A stretch of 10,959 bases of DNA, from NCBI GenBank assembly GCA_041749275.1, contig JBGTBQ010000382.1, positions 1 through 10,959 on the forward strand, given 5' to 3'. Positions 1 through 6,944 of this stretch are shown in pieces. Both the position numbers and the translations under genes were made by a program. The notes below the pieces were generated by a model. That model was given only the letters and a program-made list of their open reading frames with translations, ran no database searches and was not told the origin of the DNA. This stretch comes from JBGTBQ01 sp041749275. GTDB taxonomy: Bacteria > Acidobacteriota > Blastocatellia > Pyrinomonadales > Pyrinomonadaceae. Each line of letters opens with the position of its first letter. The stretch's first letter is position 1.

Positions 1-1289
1 CCGGCGCGCGCGCCGAGCAGCCGCCGCATCTCGCCTTCGTGCGGCGTGAGGATGAGGGGCGCCTCGCGCGTGCCGCGCAGACCCGTGGGCCACGGGGCGA
101 GCGCGTTCAGCCCGTCGGCGTCAATGATGATCGGGAGGGCGCGGCTCTCAACCACTTTACGCACGAAGCGGCGCGTCTCTTCCTCGTCGCTCGTCAGACC
201 GCAGCCGATGGCGATGACGGTGGCGCGCTCTGCCAGTTTTGCGACGTGTTCGAGCGCATTGGCTCCCACGCTGCCGGATTCAGTTTCGGGCAGCGTCGCC
301 GTCATCACTTCCGGCCACAGTCGCGCCGTCACACCCGCGAGCGCGGAGGAAGCGGTCGCCACCGTCACCAGCCCCGCGCCCACGCTCATCGCCGCGTTCC
401 CACACAACGCCGCCGCGCCCGTCATGCCGCGCGAGCCGGCGATGATGAGAGCGTGCCCATGCGTGTTCTTGTAGGAGTCGGGGGTGTAGCGCGTCGCTTC
501 CAGCCATGCGCGTGCGTCCGATGCTTCGGTCAGAAAAAGTCTGGATGATGAAGCAGCAATAAGCGACGGAGGCGAGCCGATGTCGGCGACGACCAAGTCG
601 CCGTTGTAGTGCAGGGCAGGCGGGAGAAGGTTAGCCTGCTTCGGGGCCGTGAAGGTGACAGTCAGGTCGGCGCGCACCGCGTCTCCAATGAGCACGGGCG
701 AGTCGGCGTCGAGGCCAGAAGGCAGATCGAGAGAGACGATGAGCGGTCGGTCATATCCGGCGTGGTTTCGCGCGGCGCGCATGAGTTCGAGATGTGCGAC
801 GATCTTCGTGAAGACGCCTTCCAGTGGCCTTGTGAGTCCCGTGCCGAAGAGTGCGTCAACGATCAGGTCGTAGCCGCGCCGTGCGCTCGCAATCCTCTCC
901 CACTCGGCGATGCCCTCGCATTCGACGAACGAGACGGGCGAAGGGCGCTCGCTCGACCCCGCCTCGAAACTCGCCAGATGACGGACGATTTCAAAGTTCG
1001 TCCGCGCGTCGCCCGTGGCCTCCTCGACCTGCCCGAAGAGGATCACGTCAACGCGGGCGCCCATCATCCAGAGAATGCGCGCGAGCGCCGCACCGTCGCC
1101 GCCGTTGTTGCCGCGCCCGCAGAGAATCTGGACGGTCTTGTTTTTCAGATCGAACGACAGCCGGGCGGCGATGGCGCGGGCGGAAGCGTTGGCAGCGGCC
1201 TGCATCAGCAGGAGCGAAGGGGTCGCGTACCGCTCCGTCGTCAGGCGGTCAATCTCGCGCATCTCGGTGGCGGAAACGATTTTTCGCAC
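1..1289 (-). CDS. nnr: Bifunctional NAD(P)H-hydrate epimerase / ADP-dependent NAD(P)H-hydrate dehydratase, 3' end outside the window
   Basis: Repairs hydrated NAD(P)H in the cytoplasm. The N-terminal YjeF_N domain interconverts R- and S-NAD(P)HX, and the C-terminal ribokinase-like domain dehydrates the S form using ADP. One open frame of 429 codons runs from GTG 1289 to the left edge without a stop. The epimerase half (about residues 1-215) opens MRKIVSATEMREIDRLT, carries GRGNNGGDG at 58-66, and later has DALFGTGLTRPLEG and the SLDLPSGLDAD strand. The dehydratase half starts near residue 235 with GHALIIAGSRGMTGAAALCG and reaches LTPHEGEMRRLLG at the edge. The GSGD-type nucleotide motif must lie beyond it; full-length relatives are about 500 residues, so roughly 60-90 are missing. 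The GTG start is chosen because family members begin 8-12 residues before MREID. There is no ribosome binding site, which fits a leaderless message. Where relatives usually have LMENAG, this protein reads LMQAAA. Confidence 0.95.
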   Translation of the reverse strand, partial: MRKIVSATEMREIDRLTTERYATPSLLLMQAAANASARAIAARLSFDLKNKTVQILCGRGNNGGDGAALARILWMMGARVDVILFGQVEEATGDARTNFEIVRHLASFEAGSSERPSPVSFVECEGIAEWERIASARRGYDLIVDALFGTGLTRPLEGVFTKIVAHLELMRAARNHAGYDRPLIVSLDLPSGLDADSPVLIGDAVRADLTVTFTAPKQANLLPPALHYNGDLVVADIGSPPSLIAASSSRLFLTEASDARAWLEATRYTPDSYKNTHGHALIIAGSRGMTGAAALCGNAAMSVGAGLVTVATASSALAGVTARLWPEVMTATLPETESGSVGANALEHVAKLAERATVIAIGCGLTSDEEETRRFVRKVVESRALPIIIDADGLNALAPWPTGLRGTREAPLILTPHEGEMRRLLGARA

Positions 1290-1325
1290 GGGTGCGATGA
1301 TAAAGAGTGACCCGGCATCGGTCAA
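1290..1325 (-). promoter_or_regulatory. Sigma-70-type promoter of the NAD(P)H-hydrate repair gene, predicted leaderless start
   Basis: Reading the minus strand, TTGACC (1325-1320) is followed by a 17-base spacer and TATCAT (1302-1297). Seven bases later comes the GTG at 1289. A transcript starting 7-8 bases past the -10 box would begin at or one base before the start codon, which explains why no Shine-Dalgarno sequence is present. Promoter boxes are seen; the transcription start is inferred. Confidence 0.6.
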
Positions 1326-1384
1326 ACCTGATTTTGCGGAAGTGCAGCCGGAAGGTTCCTGAAAAGTGGGTCGGCAGGAAATAG

Positions 1385-1407
1385 AAAAAGGCGCTATTCC
1401 CGCGCCT
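1385..1407 (-). terminator. Intrinsic terminator after the first PEP-CTERM gene
   Basis: On the minus strand AGGCGC (1407-1402), a 7-base loop and GCGCCT (1394-1389) form a 6-bp GC-rich stem, followed at once by a T run (TTTTC). It lies about 200 bases past the stop of the PEP-CTERM gene ending at 1605 and 60 bases before the next promoter, so it should insulate the repair gene from read-through. Confidence 0.7.
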
Positions 1408-1525
1408 CCCCGCTACGCCTGCCGCTACGTTTATCCGCCTGTCGTTGTGTACTTCAAGGGAAATGTTTAATGAATTGATTCCTCCAGAAAATAATCCTGA
1501 CTGCGAAAAATTATTTGCGGAAAGA

Positions 1526-1562
1526 GTAAGGCCGCGCCGAAACATACTCGGCGCGGCCTTAC
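1526..1562. terminator. Strong 15-bp hairpin downstream of the first PEP-CTERM gene
   Basis: Positions 1526-1540 and 1548-1562 are perfect inverted arms of 15 bases (core GGCCGCGCCGA) around a 7-base loop. It begins 42 bases past the stop of the gene ending at 1605. No T run follows on either strand, so it may work as a 3' stabiliser or pause site, with the T-tailed hairpin at 1385-1407 as the actual terminator. The rest of 1408-1525 is AT-rich and shows no gene. Confidence 0.6.
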
Positions 1563-1604
1563 CTCTTTGCGTTCTCAAAACGGGAGAGGAGAGATTACAG
1601 CAGA

Positions 1605-2291
1605 CTACTTCTGCGCTGCTTTGTTGCGCCGACGGCGCACGCTCGCGGCGATGCCGGTGAGGCCAGTGCCGAGCAGCAGGAGCGTCGCCGGTTCAGGAAT
1701 GGGATTCTGTTGCGCCCCGGTGATATTGCCGGAGAGCGCAATCGTGCCACCCGCGATGACCGACACGTCATTGACGTTGAACATGAAGGAACCGCTCCCG
1801 TTCGCGTTGCTGAAGGTAAAGACTTGTGGGGTGTTGTCGAAGTTGATGAACACGCCCCCATTAGAGTCCGAACTTACGCTTCCAGTCACCATCGCGGTAA
1901 ACGTCGTCGTGCTACTGCCGTTGATGCCGGTCGGAGCAGTGAAGGTGACGCGCAGCGTGAAACTTTGACCGTTGTAAGTGTTAGGGGCACTGCTCAACGT
2001 GAACGAGCCGAGGTTGTCCACGTTAGGATTGGCCGCCGTGTTGCCGATGGCCAGAAACCCATTCGACGTGGTGCCGCTGAACATTGAGTTCCGGTAGGTT
2101 AAGCCTAACACGGAAGCCGTATTATTACCGACGATGGTAGTCGGCGTGCAGCCGGCTCCGAAACAACCGTTGGTAGATCCGTTGACTGTCACCTCATCAG
2201 CCCTCACCGCACTCTGGTTGAGCGCGAAAAGGGTGATGACGAATGCGCCGAGCGCAAGGGGTTTAAGTATCGTGAGTATGCGGTTGATCAT
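1605..2291 (-). CDS. PEP-CTERM sorting-domain protein (228 aa, exported)
   Basis: A secreted protein expected to be processed by an exosortase at its C-terminus; its biochemical role is unknown. Residues 1-31 are a signal peptide (MINRILTILK, hydrophobic core, VRA before Asp32). The mature part is rich in Thr, Ser, Asn and Gly, predicted beta-rich, with a close cysteine pair CFGAGC at 43-48 that may form a disulphide. The tail is canonical: PEP at 199-201, hydrophobic segment LLLLGTGLTGIAA, then the Arg cluster RRRR and a short polar end. The ATG at 2291 is supported by a strong ribosome site, GGGAGGAG, five bases upstream. It stands alone, with hairpins after it and a 422-base gap before it, so it is probably monocistronic. 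No exosortase gene is in the window. The sorting call is secure, the function is not. Confidence 0.93.
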   Translation of the reverse strand: MINRILTILKPLALGAFVITLFALNQSAVRADEVTVNGSTNGCFGAGCTPTTIVGNNTASVLGLTYRNSMFSGTTSNGFLAIGNTAANPNVDNLGSFTLSSAPNTYNGQSFTLRVTFTAPTGINGSSTTTFTAMVTGSVSSDSNGGVFINFDNTPQVFTFSNANGSGSFMFNVNDVSVIAGGTIALSGNITGAQQNPIPEPATLLLLGTGLTGIAASVRRRRNKAAQK

Positions 2292-2713
2292 CTCTGCTCC
2301 TCCCTACATTCCGTGTCGAAACCTTGGGTAAGTACTTCAGTTATGCACTCCATCACCCTCCCGGCAGTGGCTTGGTCAGGAGGGGCAGGCTCAGTGCTAA
2401 AAATTCACGGGAGTAACAACTGCGCCGCACTTTCAGCGCGTCTCTCACGAGAAATGCACGGGAAGCCTTAACTTGGAACCGATTGCGGCATCCGCAGGGG
2501 CCATTGCGGAACGCCTTTAAGTTGTCAATTCATCTGGACTCAGTTACTGCCAGTAAACTACTAATTCTTCGGCGGTTTCAGAAAGGTGGAGAGGAATTTA
2601 CCGTCTTCCAGAATAATTGTAAAGCCTTTTCTGCAAATGTCGTGGGCCGGAAACCGAGGGCATAGCTACGGTTTCCGGCCCATGAGCAAAAGCGCGTTGA
2701 TTTAACCGGGCTT
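2292..2713. other. Intergenic region between the two PEP-CTERM genes
   Basis: This stretch of 422 bases holds the ribosome site of the gene starting at 2291 (2297-2304), its presumed promoter, which I cannot place with confidence, and the hairpin at 2643-2682 belonging to the gene ending at 2714. The middle, about 2480-2640, is AT-richer than its surroundings. A 60-codon plus-strand frame at 2483-2665 lacks a recognisable product and runs into the hairpin, so I do not call it. Confidence 0.5.
2643..2682. terminator. 14-bp hairpin downstream of the second PEP-CTERM gene
   Basis: Arms 2643-2656 and 2669-2682 (TGGGCCGGAAACCG and its complement) pair perfectly over 14 bases around a 12-base loop, 31 bases past the stop of the gene ending at 2714. 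There is no T run on the minus strand after it, so the terminator role rests on strength and position only. Confidence 0.55.
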
Positions 2714-3337
2714 TTACGCTTTCCTTCGTTGCCGGCGGACTTTGGCCGCGACGCCCGCCAGACCGGTGCCGAGCAGCAGCATCGTCATCGGCTCAGGGAC
2801 AGGAGCATTCGGGGTGCCGATAGTACTTTGGTCGTTAGGGCCGATGCCTTGGAAGCGAAGGATGATAGACTGTGCGACCTGTTCCGCCGTCAACCCGGAA
2901 AAATTCCCAGTGATGGTAAAGGTGGCGGTGTTTTGCGCCGACACTCCCGCGAAGACGCCCTCTGAGACAGTGCCGCCGCCGAAGTTATTTCCCGTCAGCA
3001 GAGCGAAGTCGAAGGAACTGGTAAAGTTCTGCGCTCCAGCTTGGGCGGACACATCGTTTGAGAGCGTGAAGTTACTGTTGGTGGTGGAGGTCAGCGAATA
3101 GTTCGGACGAGACCCGGTCAAGTTGAACCCAAGTGCGGTGATCGAACCGGAAGAAGAAGTGTTGTTTACTGTGAAAGTAAACTGATTGCCGTTGAGCGAG
3201 AAGTTAGTGACGCTGGCCGTGACGCCGAACCCTCCCGTGAACGTTATGGTGTCGGCGCGCGCGACCGAACTCAGGGCCATCAGCATCACCACGGAAGCGG
3301 TGGAAAGAAGAAGTCTGCGAATCATCTGATTTCTCAT
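2714..3337 (-). CDS. PEP-CTERM sorting-domain protein (207 aa, exported)
   Basis: A second exported, exosortase-sorted protein; function unknown. The signal peptide spans residues 1-28 (MRNQMIRRLLLS, hydrophobic core, ARA before Asp29). The mature region is a Thr/Ser/Asn-rich, probably all-beta domain without cysteines. The C-terminal signal is complete: PEP at 181-183, MTMLLLGTGLAGVAA, then a basic RRQRRK end. The start is ambiguous: the ATG at 3337 abuts AAAGG with no spacing, whereas the ATG at 3325 (protein beginning MIRRLLLS) lies 12 bases past AAAGG and still gives a full signal peptide, so the true product may be 203 residues. It shares sorting-tail architecture with the gene at 1605-2291, but the mature domains do not obviously align, so the pair are not a recent duplication. 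Confidence 0.92.
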   Translation of the reverse strand: MRNQMIRRLLLSTASVVMLMALSSVARADTITFTGGFGVTASVTNFSLNGNQFTFTVNNTSSSGSITALGFNLTGSRPNYSLTSTTNSNFTLSNDVSAQAGAQNFTSSFDFALLTGNNFGGGTVSEGVFAGVSAQNTATFTITGNFSGLTAEQVAQSIILRFQGIGPNDQSTIGTPNAPVPEPMTMLLLGTGLAGVAAKVRRQRRKA

Positions 3338-3592
3338 CCTTTGTGATCTTTCGTAATTGGGTTAACTCTCCGAAAGCGGTCTTGAAACCTGCAATCAGGA
3401 GCCGAGCAATACAGCAGCAGCGAAAAGATTAAGAAAGCGACCACTGCCTGAACCTTCCAAGAGCTACTGTTTAGCCTCTTGGAAGGTTAAGAGTTGCAAT
3501 AGCGAGGTGTTTCCAGAACCAATGTGATGAGAGGTGTAACAGAAATCGCTCGCTGCCGTCAACATTGCCGCGCGGCGTCGGTCGGGAATCCC
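3338..3592. other. Intergenic region between murJ and the second PEP-CTERM gene
   Basis: About 255 bases with no credible gene. It contains the hairpin at 3451-3488 and, on its left, the presumed promoter of the PEP-CTERM gene. A GC palindrome GCCGCGCGGC sits at 3567-3576 just after the murJ stop. Confidence 0.5.
3451..3488. terminator. 13-bp hairpin downstream of murJ
   Basis: AACCTTCCAAGAG (3451-3463) pairs perfectly with 3476-3488; the 12-base loop can pair further with one bulge (CTA with TAG). It lies 105 bases past the murJ stop and upstream of the next minus-strand gene, so it probably separates the two transcripts. No T run follows it. Confidence 0.5.
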
Positions 3593-5383
3593 TCAACGGC
3601 GGCCCGGCAGCAGCCGCATAAAGCGACCAACCACACGTTGAGCCTCGGGCAGCCCCCATAGATAAGTCAGTGCGAAGTAGAGAAGGCCGTAAGGCGTGAG
3701 GACGAGCGCCGCGAGGATGATCGGATGCAGCCCCGTGAACAAAAGCTTGAGCGCCAATCCGCCGCCGGCGCTCAACACAGCCGAGAGCCAGAGCTTCATG
3801 GCGAAAGATAGCGTCAGTCCTGTCCGCCCGATCCTGCCGTTGAGTCGCCGTCTCAGCAGGATGAATTCAATCCATCCGGCTGCGCCCGCCGAAGCCGTCA
3901 GTCCGACTGCTCCCCAACGCAACTCGACGCCGAGCGCGGGCGGCAGATAAATGGCCGAGAGGTAGCCGAGCACGATGGCGAGAGCGACATGCAGGAGGGC
4001 GAAACGGAATGGCGTCCGCGTGTCGTGCAGCGCGTAAAAGGTCGAGGAGTAGAGCCGCCCCAGAGTGGTCGGGAGCAGTCCCACGGCGGAGCCGACGAGG
4101 ATGGCCCAGACATAGAGCACATCACTCCTGCCGAAGTTGCCGGTGCGGTAGAGCGCGCCGACGATCACGTCGCCAAGCGCGATCATGGCGACGATGGAAG
4201 GCACGATGAAGAAAGAGATTTGCCGCAGGCCGGAGTCGAGCCGCCGCCGGAGCTGCGCGGCCACCTCTTCCTCGGAGCCGACGGCGCTCGACATCGCGGG
4301 AAGTTCCGCCGCCGACACGGACATCCCGAACAGGCTGACGGGCAGCGTGTAAAGACTCTGCGTGTAGTTGAGCGCCGAGACCGCGCCGGTGCCGAGATAG
4401 CTGGCGATCACCGTATCCACAAACGCGCTGATCTGCACGACGCCCCGGCTGAAGAAGACGGGCACGAAGTTGCGGATGACCGTGCGGACGTTCGTGTTCG
4501 ATGCCGAGAGAGAGAGGCGCAAGCCTTCAAGGAGCTTGAAGACTATCGGAAGCTGTACGCCAAACTGGAGGGCGCTGCCGACGACCGCGCCCCATGCCGT
4601 GTAACGCGCGACCGCGCCCCAGACGACGAGGTCTTCCGAACTGATGCCGCGCGCCGAAGTCCCAGCCAGAACGAGCGCCACGATGATCGCCAGATTCCAG
4701 AGAACCGGCGCGGTGTAGGAGAGAAAGAACCGGCGGTGGCTGTTGAGCACGCCGAGGCACCATGCGGAGAGCACGAGCAGTCCCGCGCCGGGGAAGAAGA
4801 TGGAGACGAGGCTGACCGTCAGGTCTCGCTTCAGGCCGTCGAAGCCGGGGGCGATGAAGTCGGTTAAAAATGGGGCGGTCAGGATGCCGGTGACGACCAG
4901 AATCGAAGTGACGAGCGCGAGGATGGAGAAGACCGCGCCCGCAACGCGTTCCGCCTCTTCCCGCTCTTGTTTCGCCAGCAGCTTGGCGTAGACCGGAATG
5001 AAAGAGGCCGAGAGAGCGCCTTCGCCGAAAACGTTCTGGAGGAAGTTGGGAATTCTGAACGCCGCCTGAAAGGCGTCCATCGCGTCGGAGGTGCCGAGGT
5101 AGTAAGCGAAGACGCGCTGGCGGAGCAGACCGACGATGCGGCTCAGGAGGATGCCGGCCCCGACGAGAAAGGCGCCGCGGTGTGTGCTCTCGGCGGGGCG
5201 CTTCGGTTCTTCGGCGAGCGGCGCGGCGGGTAACTCGGCGGCGACCGCGCCGACGGGCACGTCCCGTTCGCCCGCGACGATGCTCGACTCTTCGTTTGTA
5301 AAAGTGTCAGTCACGCCGTCGGAGATTCGAGCACGACTCGATTCGTCATTCGGTTCAGGCTCGCCTTCGGCGTCTCTGTTCAT
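3593..5383 (-). CDS. murJ: Lipid II flippase MurJ (MviN family)
   Basis: Integral inner-membrane protein of the MOP superfamily that flips lipid II to the periplasmic side for peptidoglycan synthesis. The 596-residue protein shows the family's first helix (ILLSRIVGLLRQRVFAYYLG, about 78-97) and the signature FRIPNFLQNVFGEGALSASF (109-128). Alternating hydrophobic segments run to the C-terminus, enough for about 14 helices, including the usual mid-protein segments around VLWNLAII and YTQSLYTLPVSLFGMSVSAAELPAMSS. The first 66 residues are an extra hydrophilic, Glu/Pro/Ala-rich tail that typical MurJ proteins (about 510-530 residues) lack. The ATG at 5383 has no clear ribosome site, so part of that tail could be annotation, although it reads as coding-like. 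It lies 70 bases downstream of the response regulator on the same strand and may be co-transcribed with it. Confidence 0.95.
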   Translation of the reverse strand: MNRDAEGEPEPNDESSRARISDGVTDTFTNEESSIVAGERDVPVGAVAAELPAAPLAEEPKRPAESTHRGAFLVGAGILLSRIVGLLRQRVFAYYLGTSDAMDAFQAAFRIPNFLQNVFGEGALSASFIPVYAKLLAKQEREEAERVAGAVFSILALVTSILVVTGILTAPFLTDFIAPGFDGLKRDLTVSLVSIFFPGAGLLVLSAWCLGVLNSHRRFFLSYTAPVLWNLAIIVALVLAGTSARGISSEDLVVWGAVARYTAWGAVVGSALQFGVQLPIVFKLLEGLRLSLSASNTNVRTVIRNFVPVFFSRGVVQISAFVDTVIASYLGTGAVSALNYTQSLYTLPVSLFGMSVSAAELPAMSSAVGSEEEVAAQLRRRLDSGLRQISFFIVPSIVAMIALGDVIVGALYRTGNFGRSDVLYVWAILVGSAVGLLPTTLGRLYSSTFYALHDTRTPFRFALLHVALAIVLGYLSAIYLPPALGVELRWGAVGLTASAGAAGWIEFILLRRRLNGRIGRTGLTLSFAMKLWLSAVLSAGGGLALKLLFTGLHPIILAALVLTPYGLLYFALTYLWGLPEAQRVVGRFMRLLPGRR

Positions 5384-5411
5384 ATTGAATTGAGATGGCG
5401 GCTTAACTTTG

Positions 5412-5435
5412 AGCGAAGGGAATGTCTACTTCGCT
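5412..5435. other. Short hairpin in the regulator-murJ gap
   Basis: AGCGAAG (5412-5418) and CTTCGCT (5429-5435) form a 7-bp stem with a 10-base loop inside the 70-base gap between the regulator stop and the murJ start. No T run follows. It could be a weak attenuator or processing site, or chance. Confidence 0.3.
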
Positions 5436-5453
5436 TCCGGCAAGCATGGGTTT

Positions 5454-6827
5454 TCAGAGGTCGTATTCCTTGACTTTGGTCAGGAGGGTTTTGTAGCTGA
5501 CGCCAAGCTCCTCGGCGGCGCGCGTCTTGTTGCCTTCGTGCGCGCTGAGAGCGCCGGCGATTTTGCGTCGCTCGACGGCGGCGACAGCGCGTGCGGCGGC
5601 CTCCGCGAGGGTGCCGGATAAATCCCATTCAGCGGGAACTTCGCGGCGCGCGTCGCCGCCACTGTGGGCGTGGAGGCCGAGGTCGGCGGGCTTGAGCGTG
5701 AGTTCGTCGGCGAGGATGCAGGCGCGCTCGATGGCATTCTCAAGCTCGCGGACATTGCCGGGCCAGTCGTGGGCGCGCAGGGCCGCGAGCGCCGCCTCGT
5801 CGAGCGTGGCTTCGCGGCGGCGCAGTTCCTTACCGATCTTCGCGGCGAAGTGGCGGGCGAGGAGCAGGATGTCTTCACCGCGCTCGCGCAATGGCGGGAC
5901 GCGGAGGGGAAAGACGGCGAGGCGGAAGTAGAGGTCGCGGCGGAACTCGCCGCGCTCGGCGGCGTCGTGCAGGTCGCGGTTCGTCGCCGCGACGATTCGC
6001 ACGTCAACGTTGACGGGCGCGCGCCCGCCGATGCGGTCAACCGACTTCTCTTCAATCGCGCGCAGTAGTTTCCCCTGTACCCCGAGCGGTAACTCACCGA
6101 TTTCGTCGAGGAAGATAGTGCCGCCCGCGGCCAGTTCGAACTTGCCGGGCCGCCGTTCGTTAGCGCCGGTGAAGGCGCCGCGCTCGTGGCCGAATAGCTC
6201 CGACTCGATGAGCGTTTCGGGGATGGCCGCGCAGTTGATGGCGACGAAGGCGCGGTCGCGCCGTGAGCTTAAGTGATGGACGGCGCGCGCGAACAGCTCC
6301 TTGCCCGTGCCCGACTCGCCGAGCAGCAGGACGGTCGTGTCGGTCGCGGCGACGCGCTGCGTCTCGGCGACCGCCTGCTTGATCGCTTCGGACTCGCCGA
6401 TGATGCGCGGGAAGCCGTAGCGGCGCGACCACTCTTCGCGCAGCAACACGTTCTCCGTTCTCAGTCGCGCCTGTTCAAGCACGCGCTCGATGAGCAACAG
6501 CAGATGGTTCGAGTCAACTGGCTTTTGCAGGAAGTCGTGCGCGCCGTCCTTCATCGCCTGCACGGCTTCGTCAATCGAACCGTAGGCGGTCATCACGACG
6601 ACGGGCACGTCGGGGTCGGCGGCCTTCGCCGCGCGCAGCACGTCGAGGCCGGAGCCATGCGGCATCCGCAAGTCCGTGAGCACCAGCCGGAACGGCGCGC
6701 GCGTGATCTCCTGCGCCGCCACGCGCGCGTCCGCCGCCTCGGCGACTGTATAGCCGGCGTTCTCCAGCGTCAGACGCAGCACACGCCGCAAACTCTCTTT
6801 ATCTTCGACGAGAAGAATGTCAGGCAT
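5454..6827 (-). CDS. Sigma-54-dependent response regulator, NtrC family
   Basis: Two-component activator that remodels sigma-54 RNA polymerase on ATP hydrolysis once phosphorylated. Numbering from ATG 6827 (457 aa): the receiver domain (1-120) has E8/D9, phospho-acceptor D52 in VLTDLRMP, T80 and K102 in LQKP. The AAA+ domain follows with Walker A GESGTGKE at 170-177, the sigma-54-contacting GAFTGA loop at 217-222, and Walker B TIFLDEIGEL near 237-246. The C-terminal Fis-type helix-turn-helix is NKTRAAEELGVSYKTLLTKV. All key residues are present. The frame opens 11 codons earlier only through a TTG, so ATG 6827 (MPDILLVEDKE) is preferred. No ribosome site is visible. No partner kinase lies in the window. 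The divergent pilin operon with a sigma-54 promoter suggests a PilR-like role; a PrsR-like role with the PEP-CTERM genes is the alternative. Confidence 0.95.
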   Translation of the reverse strand: MPDILLVEDKESLRRVLRLTLENAGYTVAEAADARVAAQEITRAPFRLVLTDLRMPHGSGLDVLRAAKAADPDVPVVVMTAYGSIDEAVQAMKDGAHDFLQKPVDSNHLLLLIERVLEQARLRTENVLLREEWSRRYGFPRIIGESEAIKQAVAETQRVAATDTTVLLLGESGTGKELFARAVHHLSSRRDRAFVAINCAAIPETLIESELFGHERGAFTGANERRPGKFELAAGGTIFLDEIGELPLGVQGKLLRAIEEKSVDRIGGRAPVNVDVRIVAATNRDLHDAAERGEFRRDLYFRLAVFPLRVPPLRERGEDILLLARHFAAKIGKELRRREATLDEAALAALRAHDWPGNVRELENAIERACILADELTLKPADLGLHAHSGGDARREVPAEWDLSGTLAEAAARAVAAVERRKIAGALSAHEGNKTRAAEELGVSYKTLLTKVKEYDL

Positions 6828-6906
6828 AAAAGAAATGATGAACGATGAACGGGAAGACAAAGGCTCTTTAGTTCATCGTTCATCGTTCATCGTTCATCGT
6901 TGAGCC
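6828..6906 (-). promoter_or_regulatory. Leader of the response regulator with inverted heptanucleotide repeats
   Basis: In the transcript direction the leader carries four tandem GATGAAC units (6898-6871), a 20-base gap, then two GTTCATC units (6850-6837), the exact complement, ending nine bases before the ATG. The last two and the first two units can fold into a perfect 14-bp stem, and the spare repeats allow alternative registers. The fold would sit where a ribosome loads. The repeats also create several ATGs, including a five-codon frame ATG-AAC-GAT-GAA-CGA-TGA. Regulation is inferred. Confidence 0.55.
6837..6898. repeat. Heptanucleotide repeats in opposite orientations (GATGAAC x2, GTTCATC x4)
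   Basis: On the plus strand GATGAAC occurs at 6837-6843 and 6844-6850, and its complement GTTCATC at 6871-6877, 6878-6884, 6885-6891 and 6892-6898, all perfect copies. Unequal copy number is the pattern expected from slippage. Confidence 0.9.
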
Positions 6907-6912
6907 GGGCGG

Positions 6913-6942
6913 ATGGTAGCGACGCGCGCGCGCGCGTGTCAA
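6913..6942 (-). promoter_or_regulatory. Sigma-70-type promoter of the response regulator
   Basis: On the minus strand TTGACA (6942-6937), identical to the -35 consensus, is followed by an 18-base spacer and TACCAT (6918-6913). The predicted start is near 6906, giving a leader of about 79 bases. The spacer is almost entirely the alternating CG tract at 6923-6936. Confidence 0.5.
6922..6939. repeat. Alternating purine-pyrimidine (CG) tract
   Basis: Eighteen consecutive alternating bases, with seven CG dinucleotides at 6923-6936 followed by TGT. Such tracts can adopt Z-DNA under negative supercoiling. Confidence 0.85.
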
Positions 6943-6944
6943 GG

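Noticed and set aside
39..1310. Plus-strand frames of 142-233 codons across the left edge
   Set aside because: They are antisense to the uninterrupted, motif-rich NAD(P)H-hydrate repair gene and have Arg/Gly/His-rich compositions typical of GC-rich shadow frames.
2483..2665. 60-codon plus-strand frame between the PEP-CTERM genes
   Set aside because: No ribosome site, no recognisable domain, and its 3' end runs through the hairpin at 2643-2682.
3385..3410. Sigma-54-like motif before the second PEP-CTERM gene (minus strand CGGCTCCTGATTGC)
   Set aside because: GG and GC are separated by 9 bases rather than 10 and the -24 element is poor, so it is not a credible sigma-54 promoter.
3989..4867. 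292-codon plus-strand frame inside murJ
   Set aside because: Antisense to a clear MurJ with continuous membrane segments; Arg/Glu/Asp/His-rich, no start signals, no domain.
6828..6860. Response regulator start 11 codons upstream (TTG at 6860)
   Set aside because: It would add MSSRSSFIISF before the receiver domain and start within the repeat region; ATG 6827 gives the standard MPDILLVED beginning.
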